Part shown: in pieces, positions 13,651 through 21,236 of the stretch
How positions within the stretch are numbered: position 1 is the first letter of the stretch
How the letters are laid out: each line of letters starts with the position of its first letter
Origin: an uncultured Eubacteriales bacterium
GTDB taxonomy: Bacteria > Bacillota > Clostridia > Oscillospirales > Acutalibacteraceae
DNA length: 28,765 bases
Direction of reading: 5' to 3'
Assembly (NCBI GenBank): GCA_934408795.1
Contig: CAKRVQ010000001.1
Location: 1 to 28,765, forward strand
The notes under the pieces: generated by a model
What the model was told of the DNA's origin: nothing
The model's input: the letters and a program-made list of their open reading frames with translations, nothing else
The model's database searches: none
Position numbers and translations under genes: made by a program

Positions 13651-14579
13651 CTGCCGTCGCCCTCCGTATTGTTTTTTGCTGCACGGACGGGTTGCCGAAA
13701 TGCTATCTGCGACACGGTTATTCCCGCGAACATAAGCACACATCCCGCTATTGCGCGGGGCGAAAGGGTGGTGTGGTTTATGAGTAGTCCGCTAAGCGCC
13801 CCGAACACCGATTCGGTCGACAGGAGCATGGAGGCGACGGCGGGATCGCTCCCTTTTTGACCGATGATCTGCAGGGTATAGGCAATCCCCGAAGACATCA
13901 CACCCGCGTAAAGTATCGCCCATTTGCTTTCGGCAACGGCGTAAAGGTCTATGTGCTCGGTGAACAGTGCAATAACGAGGGCGATAAGCCCGCAGGTGAA
14001 GAATTGGATCATCGCAAATCTCACGGGCATCGCGTTGCCGATGTATCGGTCAATGGTGAGTATCTGGAATGCCCAAAAAAATGCGCCCGCGAAGACAAGA
14101 AGATCTCCCAATGATATCCTTTCTCCCGGCACGACTCCGATGAAATACAGTCCCAGTACCGCAAGAAGCGCGCCGACCCACACATTAAATCCGGTCTTTT
14201 TCTTGAACAGGATCAAAGAAAAAATGGGGACGAGCACAATGTAAAAGCCCGTAATAAAGCTCGCTTTGCCGCCGTTTTTACCGATGTTTATCCCCATCTG
14301 CTGAAGCGTCGCCGCGGCGAACAGAAAAACTCCCGAAAGCATCGCGGGGAGCATGGTGCACCTTATAAACGGCTTTGATTCGGCGGAGGGCCTGCGCCTT
14401 TCGAAAATCAGAATAACGGGAATTAAGGAGATGCCGCCTATCAGAAATCTTATACCGTTGAAAGTAAAGGAGCCGAGCCCGTTCTCACCCGCGGTGACTT
14501 GGGCGGAAAACGCCGCTCCCCATATAAGCGCCGCGCTCAGAAGAATGATCGCTGACTTTATACTCATTTTTTTACTCAT
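13647..14579 (-). CDS. DMT-superfamily (EamA) transporter
   Basis: A 310-residue membrane protein with about ten hydrophobic helices and the duplicated EamA layout: AALIWGAAFSAQV (helix 1), IRFLIGGISLIPVILIF, ALLAVLGLYFIGVVPG, then the second half with MSSGIAYTLQIIGQKGSDP and VFGALSGLLINHTTLSP near the end. EamA transporters move small metabolites, and the related RhaT carries rhamnose. Coupling to the glycosidase gene suggests sugar uptake or efflux of the released product, which is inference. ATG start, with an in-frame ATG four codons later. Ribosome binding site weak (GGACGG). Transcribed from the promoter at 14808-14836 through a leader of about 220 nt. Confidence 0.88.
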   Translation of the reverse strand: MSKKMSIKSAIILLSAALIWGAAFSAQVTAGENGLGSFTFNGIRFLIGGISLIPVILIFERRRPSAESKPFIRCTMLPAMLSGVFLFAAATLQQMGINIGKNGGKASFITGFYIVLVPIFSLILFKKKTGFNVWVGALLAVLGLYFIGVVPGERISLGDLLVFAGAFFWAFQILTIDRYIGNAMPVRFAMIQFFTCGLIALVIALFTEHIDLYAVAESKWAILYAGVMSSGIAYTLQIIGQKGSDPAVASMLLSTESVFGALSGLLINHTTLSPRAIAGCVLMFAGITVSQIAFRQPVRAAKNNTEGDGR

Positions 14580-14801
14580 TGTTTTGCACCGTCCGTCAGA
14601 TTAGGCAAGCGGGAGTGATCCAAACTCGTTTTTTGAGCGTGGATTTCCCGCACTGCCGCGCAGAAAATTTAAGCAGAGAGGGCCGAGCCTTGCCGTCTGT
14701 CAGCGTCCCCTTTCGGCGCTTTCAGCGCCTTTTTTGCTTTGATGAGCGCCGATGTTTGCGGGGATCTTCGTACAGCTTTTCTCCGCTTATCATAATATCC
14801 G
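14580..14801 (-). other. Long 5' leader of the transporter-glycosidase operon
   Basis: About 220 nt lie between the predicted start of transcription and the ATG. It contains GGCGCT-GAAA-GCGCC (around 14717-14731) and several GC-rich segments. I do not recognise a known riboswitch class. The length suggests regulation at RNA level. Confidence 0.35.
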
Positions 14802-14807
14802 AACCAC

Positions 14808-14836
14808 AGTATACAACAACTGCGCATAAAAGTAAA
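14808..14836 (-). promoter_or_regulatory. Sigma-A type promoter for the transporter-glycosidase operon
   Basis: On the minus strand TTTACT (14831-14836) and TATACT (14808-14813) have a 17-bp spacer. Confidence 0.7.
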
Positions 14837-14904
14837 TCCCATTGAATGATTTCAGACCCGCCTTGCGAAAATGTGCGCCCCTCGGCGTAAACCGAGGGAC
14901 GCAC

Positions 14905-14945
14905 AAACAAAACCCGTCCCGCATCGGGCGGACCGCCCGATGCGG
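14905..14945 (-). terminator. Probable terminator of the second DMT transporter
   Basis: On the minus strand CCGCATCGGGCGG and its complement form a near-perfect hairpin just after the stop at 14967, followed by GACGGGTTTTGTTTG. The T tract is interrupted. Another hairpin, CCCTCGG-CGTAAA-CCGAGGG, follows at about 14878-14897. Confidence 0.55.
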
Positions 14946-14966
14946 CAGCGGACCGCCGCCCTCCTT

Positions 14967-15800
14967 TCAGGCGGAAATATTCAAAAGGATCAGGGAAACG
15001 AGTCCGCACAAAAGCCCCGCCGCCTGTTTAAGACTTGTTTTCTCTTTGAAGAATATCAACCCGACCGCCCATGCCGCCATAATATTGCTGACCGAAAGGA
15101 CGGGAAACAAAACGGAAGCCTTAACCTCGGCAGCCAAAAGCAGCACGATATATTGGGAGGCGCCGTTAAAGATCCCTGCCGCAAAACCCGAGGGACACGG
15201 CTTGAATGACTCCTTTTTCAAAAGCTTTTTCATAACAAGCAATACCGTTATTACAGTGAGCGCCGACAACATAAACTCCGTGCGATACTGCCCGGGGAAC
15301 GACCGTTGATGGTACTTTTGCGCCACCGAGCAAAAGCCGTTTGCCGCCATGGTAGACAGTGCATACACCGCCCATTTGAGCGAAGTGCCGCCGCCCGCTT
15401 TAGCGTTGATCATTATAAGCGAGGCCGCTAAAAGGCAGAGTCCCGCAATGCCGAACCCCGACAGGGTCTCGTCCCATGCGATCAGACCGAACAACAGAGG
15501 TATCACCAGATAAAACGAACCGATCATACCTGTCAATCCCATGGGTCCCAAGGCGAGCGCCTCAAGCCCGGTGTACATCGCGATGCAGAGAAATACACCG
15601 TAAACCGCTCCGATCATCACGGTCGGAGTGTGAAACTCAAGTCCGCCGATCAGCCCTGCGATAAGAAAAAACAAAGCTCCCGAAGCGGCTTTGCAAATAT
15701 TGAAATCCGTTGCCCGCCCGCCCTTTTTCGTATACTGCTTTCCGAGCGTCGTTTGTCCCACAGAACCGAAAATACTTATAACATATAAAAGCGCCGTCAT
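14967..15800 (-). CDS. EamA/DMT-family membrane transporter
   Basis: A 277-residue protein with about ten hydrophobic helices: MTALLYVISIFGSVGQTTLG, FFLIAGLIGGL, YGVFLCIAMYTGLEALALGP, GMIGSFYLVIPLLFGLIAWDE (the conserved EamA helix-Pro-helix pattern), then a second half ending AAGLLCGLVSLILLNISA. It is a different subfamily from the transporter at 13647-14579. ATG start with GGAGG 8 nt upstream. It is divergent from the AraC-type regulator remnant, the usual layout for a regulator and its target, so a sugar or glycoside substrate is plausible but not shown. A perfect -10 TATAAT lies upstream at 15856-15861, without a good -35. Confidence 0.82.
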   Translation of the reverse strand: MTALLYVISIFGSVGQTTLGKQYTKKGGRATDFNICKAASGALFFLIAGLIGGLEFHTPTVMIGAVYGVFLCIAMYTGLEALALGPMGLTGMIGSFYLVIPLLFGLIAWDETLSGFGIAGLCLLAASLIMINAKAGGGTSLKWAVYALSTMAANGFCSVAQKYHQRSFPGQYRTEFMLSALTVITVLLVMKKLLKKESFKPCPSGFAAGIFNGASQYIVLLLAAEVKASVLFPVLSVSNIMAAWAVGLIFFKEKTSLKQAAGLLCGLVSLILLNISA

Positions 15801-15855
15801 GTTTTGCCCTCCGGAATTGTGCCGCTATAGGTTTTAGTGCTGCAATTTGCTCTTA

Positions 15856-15861
15856 ATTATA
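15856..15861 (-). promoter_or_regulatory. -10 element upstream of the second DMT transporter
   Basis: TATAAT on the minus strand, 56 nt before the ATG. The -35 region (GTGTTC at 17-bp spacing) is poor, which fits a promoter that needs an activator such as the divergent AraC-type protein. Confidence 0.5.
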
Positions 15862-15902
15862 CTGCATACGCAGAAAACGAACACGGACATTTCAACCGAA
15901 AA

Positions 15903-16000
15903 GGTGGACAAATCATCATAAATCACAATGTTGTAATTCGCGTGATGTCGTGATATCATTATAACAGAGGTGGATAAATTGATCATAAATTGTCAGAATC
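15903..16000 (+). repeat. Near-duplicate 20-25 bp pair before and at the araC-type start
   Basis: GGTGGACAAATCATCATAAAT starting at 15903 is repeated, with small changes, as GGTGGATAAATTGATCATAAAT starting at 15969, 66 bp apart. The second copy carries the ribosome binding site and start codon of the regulator. It could be a duplicated initiation region or a direct-repeat operator. Confidence 0.45.
15931..15959 (+). promoter_or_regulatory. Possible promoter of the AraC-type gene
   Basis: TTGTAA (15931-15936) and TATCAT (15954-15959) are spaced 17 bp. The leader would be very short (about 13 nt), just including AGAGGTGG. Confidence 0.45.
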
Positions 16001-16714
16001 CCGTCAGACATATTATCGGTGTGGAACGCATAAAATGCGACGGCGGAACATTGAATGTCGGTCCGCGTGAATATGCCGCACTGTCGTTTCGGATGCGGGG
16101 CAGTGTCACCGTAAGATTATCCGATAACGACGGGCGATGTACTGTATCTCCCGCAGCACCTGCCTTATACGGCACAATATCACAACAGTGAAATAATCGT
16201 AATCCATTTTGATACCGAAAAGGATGATCCCGTCCCGGAGGTGTACCGCACCGGCGGATTCGACGATCTCTATCGGCTGTTTCTCAATGCCGAACTCTAT
16301 TGGGAGAGTAAAACTCCGGGCTGCCTGCCGTATGTTTTTTCCGGGATGTATCGTATTTTCGGGAAGATCGGAGAGGATCAGGCGGCGGAGCAGTGGCCCG
16401 ATTACTTTCTTAACGCCGTTTCTTTTATCAATGCGCACTTTAAGGATAATCACCTCTCGGTTCGGACCGTGTGCACCGAAACGGGTATCAGCGGCACCTC
16501 TCTCAGGACACTTTTTAATAAATACTATCAAAAATCGCCGATCGCATATATCACGCAGCTGCGCCTTGAATATGCCAGAACGCTGATCGCCTGCGGAGTG
16601 TCCGTGGAAGCGGCTGCATCACGCAGCGGTTTTTGCGACGCAAAGTATTTGGCAAGATCGGTAAAATCGCATTACGGCTGCACGCCGCGCGACCTAAAAA
16701 CATACGGTAAATAA
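15979..16714 (+). pseudogene. AraC-family transcriptional regulator, frameshifted
   Basis: The N-terminal sugar-sensing cupin part and the C-terminal DNA-binding part lie in different frames. Frame one runs from TTG 15979 (AGAGGTGG upstream) through FRMRGSVTVRLSDNDGRCTV and stops at 16189-16191. Frame two gives LYLPQHLPYTAQYHNSEI from 16142 and stays open to 16714. It contains the two helix-turn-helix motifs of AraC proteins (LSVRTVCTETGISGTSLRTL, then VEAAASRSGFCDAKYLARSV and HYGCTPRDLK). The switch lies near 16142-16152, where CTGTATCTCCC reads as TVSP in one frame and LYLP in the other. Intact relatives would be expected to have both motifs in series, so a short deletion is likely. A functional fragment starting at GTG/ATG near 16241 cannot be excluded. 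Confidence 0.8.
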
Positions 16715-16725
16715 TGCTTTGTACG

Positions 16726-16754
16726 GTATAAATCTTCTCAAATGACAGATAATA
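16726..16754 (+). promoter_or_regulatory. Possible forespore-type (sigma F/G) promoter of spoVT
   Basis: GTATA (16726-16730) and CAGATAATA (16746-16754) about 15 bp apart resemble sigma F/G elements. spoVT is sigma G-dependent in Bacillus subtilis. The match is loose. Confidence 0.3.
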
Positions 16755-16787
16755 GCATCACCAGCTGAACATAAAGGAGATCTATAT

Positions 16788-17333
16788 ATGAAAGCAACCG
16801 GAATTGTCCGCCGAATAGATGACCTCGGAAGAGTGGTCATCCCGAAAGAGATCCGCCGCGTAATGCGTATCCGCGACGGCGACCCGCTTGAAATATACAC
16901 CGCTACGGACGGTGAGGTTATATTCAAAAAGTATTCACCGATAGGCGAAATGACCTCTCTGGCTGCTCAGTATGCCGAGGTCATGGCGCAGGACTGCGCT
17001 TTCGGTATCGCGGTCTGCGATCGTGACCGTGTTGTGGCGGCAGCGGGTGTGTCGAAAAGAGAAACCGTTGATCGCAGGATATCGAGTGAGCTTGAGCGGC
17101 TGACCGAAGACCGTCGGATATATATCTACAAAAACGGCGAAACAAAGGTGATGAAGCCTTTTGAGGGAAGCGATCTGCGTGCGGCAATGGCGGCACCGAT
17201 AATCTCTTCGGGTGATATTTCGGGAGCGGTCGTTCTTATAATGCCCGAGGGCGCGAATTACGCACCCGGTGAGGCTGACATAAGGATATGCCGAGTTGCT
17301 GCGGGGTTTTTGGGGAGACAGATGGAAGAATAG
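16788..17333 (+). CDS. spoVT: Stage V sporulation protein T, AbrB-type regulator
   Basis: A 181-residue transcription factor that in spore formers adjusts forespore gene expression late in sporulation. Residues 1-46 are a SpoVT/AbrB swapped-hairpin DNA-binding domain (KATGIVRRIDDLGRVVIPKE, then RVMRIRDGDPLEIYTATDGEVIFKKYSP). Residues about 60-178 form a GAF-like ligand domain (FGIAVCDRDRVVAAAGVSKRE, APIISSGDISGAVVLI). Length and start match SpoVT of Bacillus and Clostridia (about 178 residues). ATG with a strong AAAGGAG site 8 nt upstream. It stands alone with its own terminator. Its presence is the best evidence that the organism belongs to a sporulating lineage. Confidence 0.93.
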   Translation: MKATGIVRRIDDLGRVVIPKEIRRVMRIRDGDPLEIYTATDGEVIFKKYSPIGEMTSLAAQYAEVMAQDCAFGIAVCDRDRVVAAAGVSKRETVDRRISSELERLTEDRRIYIYKNGETKVMKPFEGSDLRAAMAAPIISSGDISGAVVLIMPEGANYAPGEADIRICRVAAGFLGRQMEE

Positions 17334-17455
17334 CCATAGGCGGCAAGCGCCCGTCGGAGCGCTTGGGAGTGCTTCGGTGGGCGCGAGAAGATCGTTCGGG
17401 GCAGATCCGACCGAATAATAACGGCGGGGGCAGAAAGCCGGCGGCGCGAGGAGAT

Positions 17456-17481
17456 GCCGATGTGTAAAGCATCGGCTTTTT
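17456..17481 (+). terminator. Intrinsic terminator after spoVT
   Basis: GCCGATG-TGTAAAG-CATCGGC (7-bp stem) is followed by TTTTT, about 120 nt past the spoVT stop. Confidence 0.75.
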
Positions 17482-17900
17482 AATGTTTACCGCAGGCAAA
17501 AATTGCGGGTGCAGAGGAAGAGGAGCGCGGCGCGCAGGGTGCGCCGCGTTATTCTTTTGCGCGCGGAAGTCTTTTGTCGGGGAAGATGATCGCCGATCGG
17601 CGGCGCCGCGAAGCGCCGAAGGCGCGGCAAACGAGGGGCGGGACGGCTTCGCTTTACCGTTCGTGACTCAAAGGTGCGCTGTTCTGCTCGGCTGCATGTC
17701 CGGCAGGGGATAAAAACCGCCGTCCCCCCTCTGTTTCGCGACCGTCCGAGGCGGGTCGCGCGGCGCCGCCTCTCCGCTCGGATCATCTTCATACCGACTC
17801 ATCCAACGCCGACTACAGAGTCGTTTGAAGTCCTGCGTAGCTCCGTTAAAATCGCCTATCCTGATTGCCTTTGCAAAAAGTGTGAAAAAATGTTGAAAAA
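17482..17900. other. Gene-free stretch before the pyr leader
   Basis: No ORF with protein-family features is visible. The stretch contains a GCAGGGT-loop hairpin with a T-rich tail (17526-17558) and GC-rich inverted repeats around 17600-17640. It includes GCCGAAGGCGCGGCAA, which also occurs near 797-812 in the left mosaic. The remainder shows nothing I can name. Confidence 0.5.
17526..17558 (+). terminator. GCAGGGT-loop hairpin followed by T-rich tail
   Basis: CGCGGCGC-GCAGGGT-GCGCCGCG (8 bp) is followed by TTATTCTTTT. It could be a second terminator after spoVT and belongs to the constant-loop hairpin family by its loop. Confidence 0.6.
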
Positions 17901-17904
17901 AGAC

Positions 17905-17933
17905 TTTACAAATGGGGGCGGATGTGTTAGAAT
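17905..17933 (+). promoter_or_regulatory. Sigma-A promoter of the pyrR-uracil permease operon
   Basis: TTTACA (17905-17910) and TAGAAT (17928-17933) with a 17-bp spacer. The predicted start near 17940 gives a leader of about 160 nt. Confidence 0.8.
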
Positions 17934-17949
17934 ACCGTAAAAGAACTTT

Positions 17950-18070
17950 TAAGGGCGGTACAGAGAGACCGACAAGGTTTGTGATATGAGGCACGGCTAT
18001 GCCGAGAATTCGGTGTGCGCTCCGTGTCGGTATTTGTTGTAATCTTGTCGTTCGGCAGGGTTATTTTTTT
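17950..18070 (+). promoter_or_regulatory. PyrR-type attenuator leader
   Basis: CAGAGAGACCGACAAGG (17961-17977) closely resembles the PyrR-binding loop (CCAGAGAGG-type) of pyr leaders. The leader ends in a T run, TTATTTTTTT (18061-18070), and TGCCGA (18000-18005) can pair with TCGGCA (18052-18057) just before it. In the known mechanism UMP-bound PyrR stabilises the binding hairpin and so favours termination. I could not resolve the full alternative structure. The position directly before pyrR supports the call. Confidence 0.7.
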
Positions 18071-18102
18071 ATGCCTTTCCGAGCGAAACGGAGGACAGAA
18101 CA

Positions 18103-18639
18103 ATGAAATTCAAATCGCAGATTTTGGATGAAGCTTCGGTCGAGAGGGCGCTGCGCAGAATTGCTCACGAGATAATCGAAAAGAACGGCGGAGTGGACAA
18201 TGTGGCGCTTGTCGGCATTTACAGAAGAGGCGTTCCTCTCTCAAAAAAGATAGCTGCCAACATTGAGGCGGTTGAGGGTAAAGGGGTGAATGTCGGAACG
18301 GTCGACATTTCTCTTTACAGGGATGATATTTCGGAGATAACACCCGACCCCACCGTAAACGGCACCGACATCGGCTTTGATGTCACCGACAAACGGATCA
18401 TCCTGGTCGATGATGTTCTTTATACCGGCAGAACGGCACGGGCGGCTATAGATGCACTGATGTCCGTGGGCAGACCGTCGGTCATCCAGCTTGCGGTGCT
18501 TATAGACAGGGGGCATCGCGAATTGCCGATAAGAGGAGACTACATCGGCAAGAACATTCCGACCTCGCGAAGCGAGATGATATCGGTCTGTCTGCCCGAA
18601 TACGACGGCAAGACCGCCGTCGAGCTTTATGAGATGTAA
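18103..18639 (+). CDS. pyrR: Bifunctional pyr operon regulator / uracil phosphoribosyltransferase PyrR
   Basis: A 178-residue PyrR, the usual length (about 180). It binds pyr leader RNA in response to UMP and also makes UMP from uracil and PRPP. It has the phosphoribosyltransferase fold: IYRRGVPLSKKIA (39-51), DISLYRDD (68-75), the PRPP loop IILVDDVLYTGRTARAA (99-115), and LIDRGHRELPIRGDYIGKNIPTS near the C terminus, a PyrR hallmark. ATG with GGAGG 8 nt upstream. First gene of a two-gene operon with the uracil permease, preceded by a PyrR-type leader, so autoregulation is likely. Confidence 0.95.
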   Translation: MKFKSQILDEASVERALRRIAHEIIEKNGGVDNVALVGIYRRGVPLSKKIAANIEAVEGKGVNVGTVDISLYRDDISEITPDPTVNGTDIGFDVTDKRIILVDDVLYTGRTARAAIDALMSVGRPSVIQLAVLIDRGHRELPIRGDYIGKNIPTSRSEMISVCLPEYDGKTAVELYEM

Positions 18640-18675
18640 AAAACACGAAAGTGTTAAAATAGGGAGGATATACTT

Positions 18676-20052
18676 ATGAAAATGATCTACGGCATTAAGG
18701 ACCGTCCCGGCTTCGGGAAGCTGATCGTCTTCGGATTTCAGCAGCTTCTCGCAATCATGGCGGCAACCATCGCGGTTCCCGCTATAGTCGGAAACGGCAT
18801 GACTGCGTCTGCGGCGCTCTTCGGTGCAGGCATGGGAACAATAGTTTACCAGCTCTTCACCAAATTCCGCAGCCCCGTGTTCCTCGGTTCGTCCTTTGCC
18901 TTCATCGGCTCAATGTTTGCGGCATTCGCGGGCGGCATTTCAATGCAGCTCGGATATTTGGGCCTCATAATCGGCGCGGCTTTCGCAGGTCTTGTATATG
19001 TGCTGATCGCTCTTATCGTAAAGCTCGTCGGAGTCAACTGGATAAATAAACTTATGCCTGCGGTCGTTATCGGACCTACGGTTGCGATAATCGGACTTTC
19101 ACTTGCGGGAAACGCCGTGGGCGATATGCTTAAAGGCGATATCCTTGACGCCGAAAGCGCATCGCTCGCCAGCCCCTATGCAACACTTGCCTGCGGACTT
19201 GTGACCCTCTTCACGGTCGTTATCTGCTCAACCTACGGCAAGAAGATGGCAAAACTCATCCCCTTCATTATCGGTATACTTGCAGGATACGCGGTAGCAG
19301 CCGTAATGACGGTGATCGGACTTAACACCGGCAATACTGCACTTCAGATAATCGACTTCGCACCCTTCAAGGCGCTTGCCGCCGACGGCGTAAACTTCGG
19401 CACATTCTTCACGGTCCCCGAGTTCACATTCCTCAATGCAGCAAAGGGTATCGGAGAGCTGAACGGAGCTTACATAGGAACCATCGCAGTGGCTTATGTG
19501 CCGGTCGCATTTGTTGTCTTCGCGGAGCACATTGCCGATCATAAGAACCTCTCTGCAATAATCGAAAAGGATCTCCTTACCGATCCCGGTCTTTCAAGAA
19601 CCCTCCTCGGCGACGGCGTCGGCTCAATGGTAGGAGCCGTGTTCGGCGGATGCCCCAACACCACCTACGGTGAGTCGGTCGGATGCGTCGCTATAACGAG
19701 AAACGCTTCGGTCGCAACCATCACCGCAACCGCAATAATGTCCATGCTCATCGCCTTCGTCTCACCATTCGTCGCCTTCCTTGATTCGATACCTGCCTGC
19801 GTAATGGGCGGCGTTTGCGTGACCCTCTACGGATTCATCGCGGTAAGCGGTCTCAAGATGCTCCAGCAGGTCGACCTTGACGAAAACCGCAACCTCTTTA
19901 CCGCATCTGTCATCCTGATAGCCGGTATCGGCGGACTGTCGATATCCTTCGGAAAGGTAACCATAACCGAAGTTGCCTGCGCACTCATCCTCGGAATCAT
20001 CACCAATGTGGTCCTCACGGGCAAAAACAAAAAAGAGGACAAAGGCGAATAA
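18676..20052 (+). CDS. uraA: Uracil permease, NCS2 family
   Basis: A 458-residue NCS2 nucleobase transporter (UraA/PyrP) that brings uracil into the cell by proton symport. It has about 14 hydrophobic segments. FGFQQLLAIMAATIAVPAIV matches the N-terminal QH/QQ-containing helix, and SSFAFIGSM the following motif. FAEHIADHKNLSAI holds the substrate-helix Glu-His. GGCPNTTYGESVGCVAITRNASV (from about residue 322) is the diagnostic NCS2 signature. ATG with GGAGG 8 nt upstream, 36 bp after pyrR. Together they form a uracil salvage unit in which PyrR converts the imported uracil to UMP. The gene favours C-ending codons (TTC, ATC, CTC), which suggests good expression. Confidence 0.95.
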   Translation: MKMIYGIKDRPGFGKLIVFGFQQLLAIMAATIAVPAIVGNGMTASAALFGAGMGTIVYQLFTKFRSPVFLGSSFAFIGSMFAAFAGGISMQLGYLGLIIGAAFAGLVYVLIALIVKLVGVNWINKLMPAVVIGPTVAIIGLSLAGNAVGDMLKGDILDAESASLASPYATLACGLVTLFTVVICSTYGKKMAKLIPFIIGILAGYAVAAVMTVIGLNTGNTALQIIDFAPFKALAADGVNFGTFFTVPEFTFLNAAKGIGELNGAYIGTIAVAYVPVAFVVFAEHIADHKNLSAIIEKDLLTDPGLSRTLLGDGVGSMVGAVFGGCPNTTYGESVGCVAITRNASVATITATAIMSMLIAFVSPFVAFLDSIPACVMGGVCVTLYGFIAVSGLKMLQQVDLDENRNLFTASVILIAGIGGLSISFGKVTITEVACALILGIITNVVLTGKNKKEDKGE

Positions 20053-20080
20053 TCTCCGGGAACAGCGTCGACTCGCGATA

Positions 20081-20105
20081 GAAAGGAAGCTTTTGTGATC
20101 CTTTC
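20081..20105 (+). other. Hairpin after the uracil permease
   Basis: GAAAGGA and TCCTTTC form a 7-bp stem around an 11-nt loop, 28 nt past the stop. No T run follows. A role in 3' end formation is only possible. Confidence 0.3.
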
Positions 20106-20143
20106 CGCCGCGGCGGCAGAGCAGCCCTCGGATCCCGATAAAG

Positions 20144-20184
20144 AAAAAAGCACCGCCTTCGGACTTTATGTCCGAAGGCGGTGC
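20144..20184 (-). terminator. Intrinsic terminator of the alpha/beta hydrolase gene
   Basis: A perfect 14-bp stem, GCACCGCCTTCGGA and its complement, with a 7-nt loop. On the minus strand it is followed by TTTTTTCTTT, a strong signal. In the plus direction the tail TTGTCAT is weak, so it may act in both directions between the convergent genes but mainly serves the minus strand. Confidence 0.9.
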
Positions 20185-20223
20185 TTGTCATATGCCGTAG
20201 CTGCCGCCGAGTCAAAATACCCG

Positions 20224-21138
20224 TCACCGAATATTTCCGTTTACAAAATCGGATATGGTCTTAAGGACATCGTCATACGAAAAATCGTTCAGGATCTCGT
20301 GACGGAAGCCTTCGAATATTACGAGCCCTGCGTTCGCACCGCTTTTGATCAGCCGCTTGTAGACCTTTTCCACGCCCTTGCCGTAGTCACCCACGGGATC
20401 GTCGCCGCCCGACACCAAAAGTATGGGCATCTTTTTGTCGATCTCCTTATACCATTTCGCACTGTTTGCAAGCATATTGAGGCGGATAAGGTCCTCCGTT
20501 GCGCTCACGGTGAACTTGAAGGTGCAAAAAGGATCATGAGCATATTTCTTCAGGGTCTCTTTGTCGGTTGAGATCCAGGATGTCGGATCGTTCGGATCGA
20601 ACCGACTGCTGTAATTTCCGAAGATCATTCGGTCGAGCTTTTCCGAGTAATAGTGCGATCCTTTCCTCTTCTTTATACTTTTTGCAAGCGCCGCTCCGAA
20701 GGATGCCGCAGGGTTGGGACCGCCGGTGCCCATAATTATGAGTATATCGGGATCGGTGCCGTTTATCACTGCGGAACGCACTATAAAGGAGCCCATACTG
20801 TGCCCCATAAGAATATAGGGGAGCTCGTGCCCGAGTCTTTTGCGCATTGCGTCCGAAAACACCTTTACATCGCGGTAAAGGTATTTATAGCCGTCCTTTT
20901 CGGCTATGAACCCCAACTCTTTCTCGTTGTCGGCGGTGTATCCGTGACCGAGATTATCATAGCCGAATACGGCAAATCCCTGTTTGCACATATCCTGCAT
21001 AAATCTGTCATAACGGGCAATGTGCTCGGTCATTCCGTGCACGATATGGAACAGTCCCTTTATTTCTCCGTCGGGAAGATAAAGCCTTCCGCTTAAAGTA
21101 TGGATCCCGTCACTTGACGGCACTTTTACCGTTTCCAT
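20224..21138 (-). CDS. Alpha/beta hydrolase, monoacylglycerol lipase / lysophospholipase-like
   Basis: A 304-residue serine hydrolase of the Hydrolase_4 (PldB-like) family, which cleaves acyl esters of small lipids. It shows HIVHGMTEHIARYD (31-44, oxyanion-side HGxxEH), YDNLGHGYT (60-68), nucleophile elbow GHSMGS (112-117, Ser114), Asp in SGGDDPVGDYG (243-253) and His280 in EGFRHEILND. No signal peptide, so cytoplasmic. ATG with AAGGAG 7 nt upstream. It has a strong terminator and is convergent with the uracil permease. The natural substrate cannot be deduced from the neighbours. Confidence 0.9.
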   Translation of the reverse strand: METVKVPSSDGIHTLSGRLYLPDGEIKGLFHIVHGMTEHIARYDRFMQDMCKQGFAVFGYDNLGHGYTADNEKELGFIAEKDGYKYLYRDVKVFSDAMRKRLGHELPYILMGHSMGSFIVRSAVINGTDPDILIIMGTGGPNPAASFGAALAKSIKKRKGSHYYSEKLDRMIFGNYSSRFDPNDPTSWISTDKETLKKYAHDPFCTFKFTVSATEDLIRLNMLANSAKWYKEIDKKMPILLVSGGDDPVGDYGKGVEKVYKRLIKSGANAGLVIFEGFRHEILNDFSYDDVLKTISDFVNGNIR

Positions 21139-21236
21139 GGCAATTCTCCTTTTTGTTATTCGCCCGCCGCCGCTTTTCGGTGCCGAGCTTTACTGTTTGC
21201 CGTCCGACGGCATCTTACTCGCCCACGGAAAGCTCC

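Noticed and set aside
13651..13743. 31-codon N-terminal extension of the glycosidase frame
   Set aside because: It lies inside the transporter gene in another frame. The ATGA overlap at 13647-13650 gives a better start.
17483..17713. 76-codon open frame after spoVT
   Set aside because: Low-complexity Arg/Gly/Ala translation across hairpins, with no ribosome binding site.
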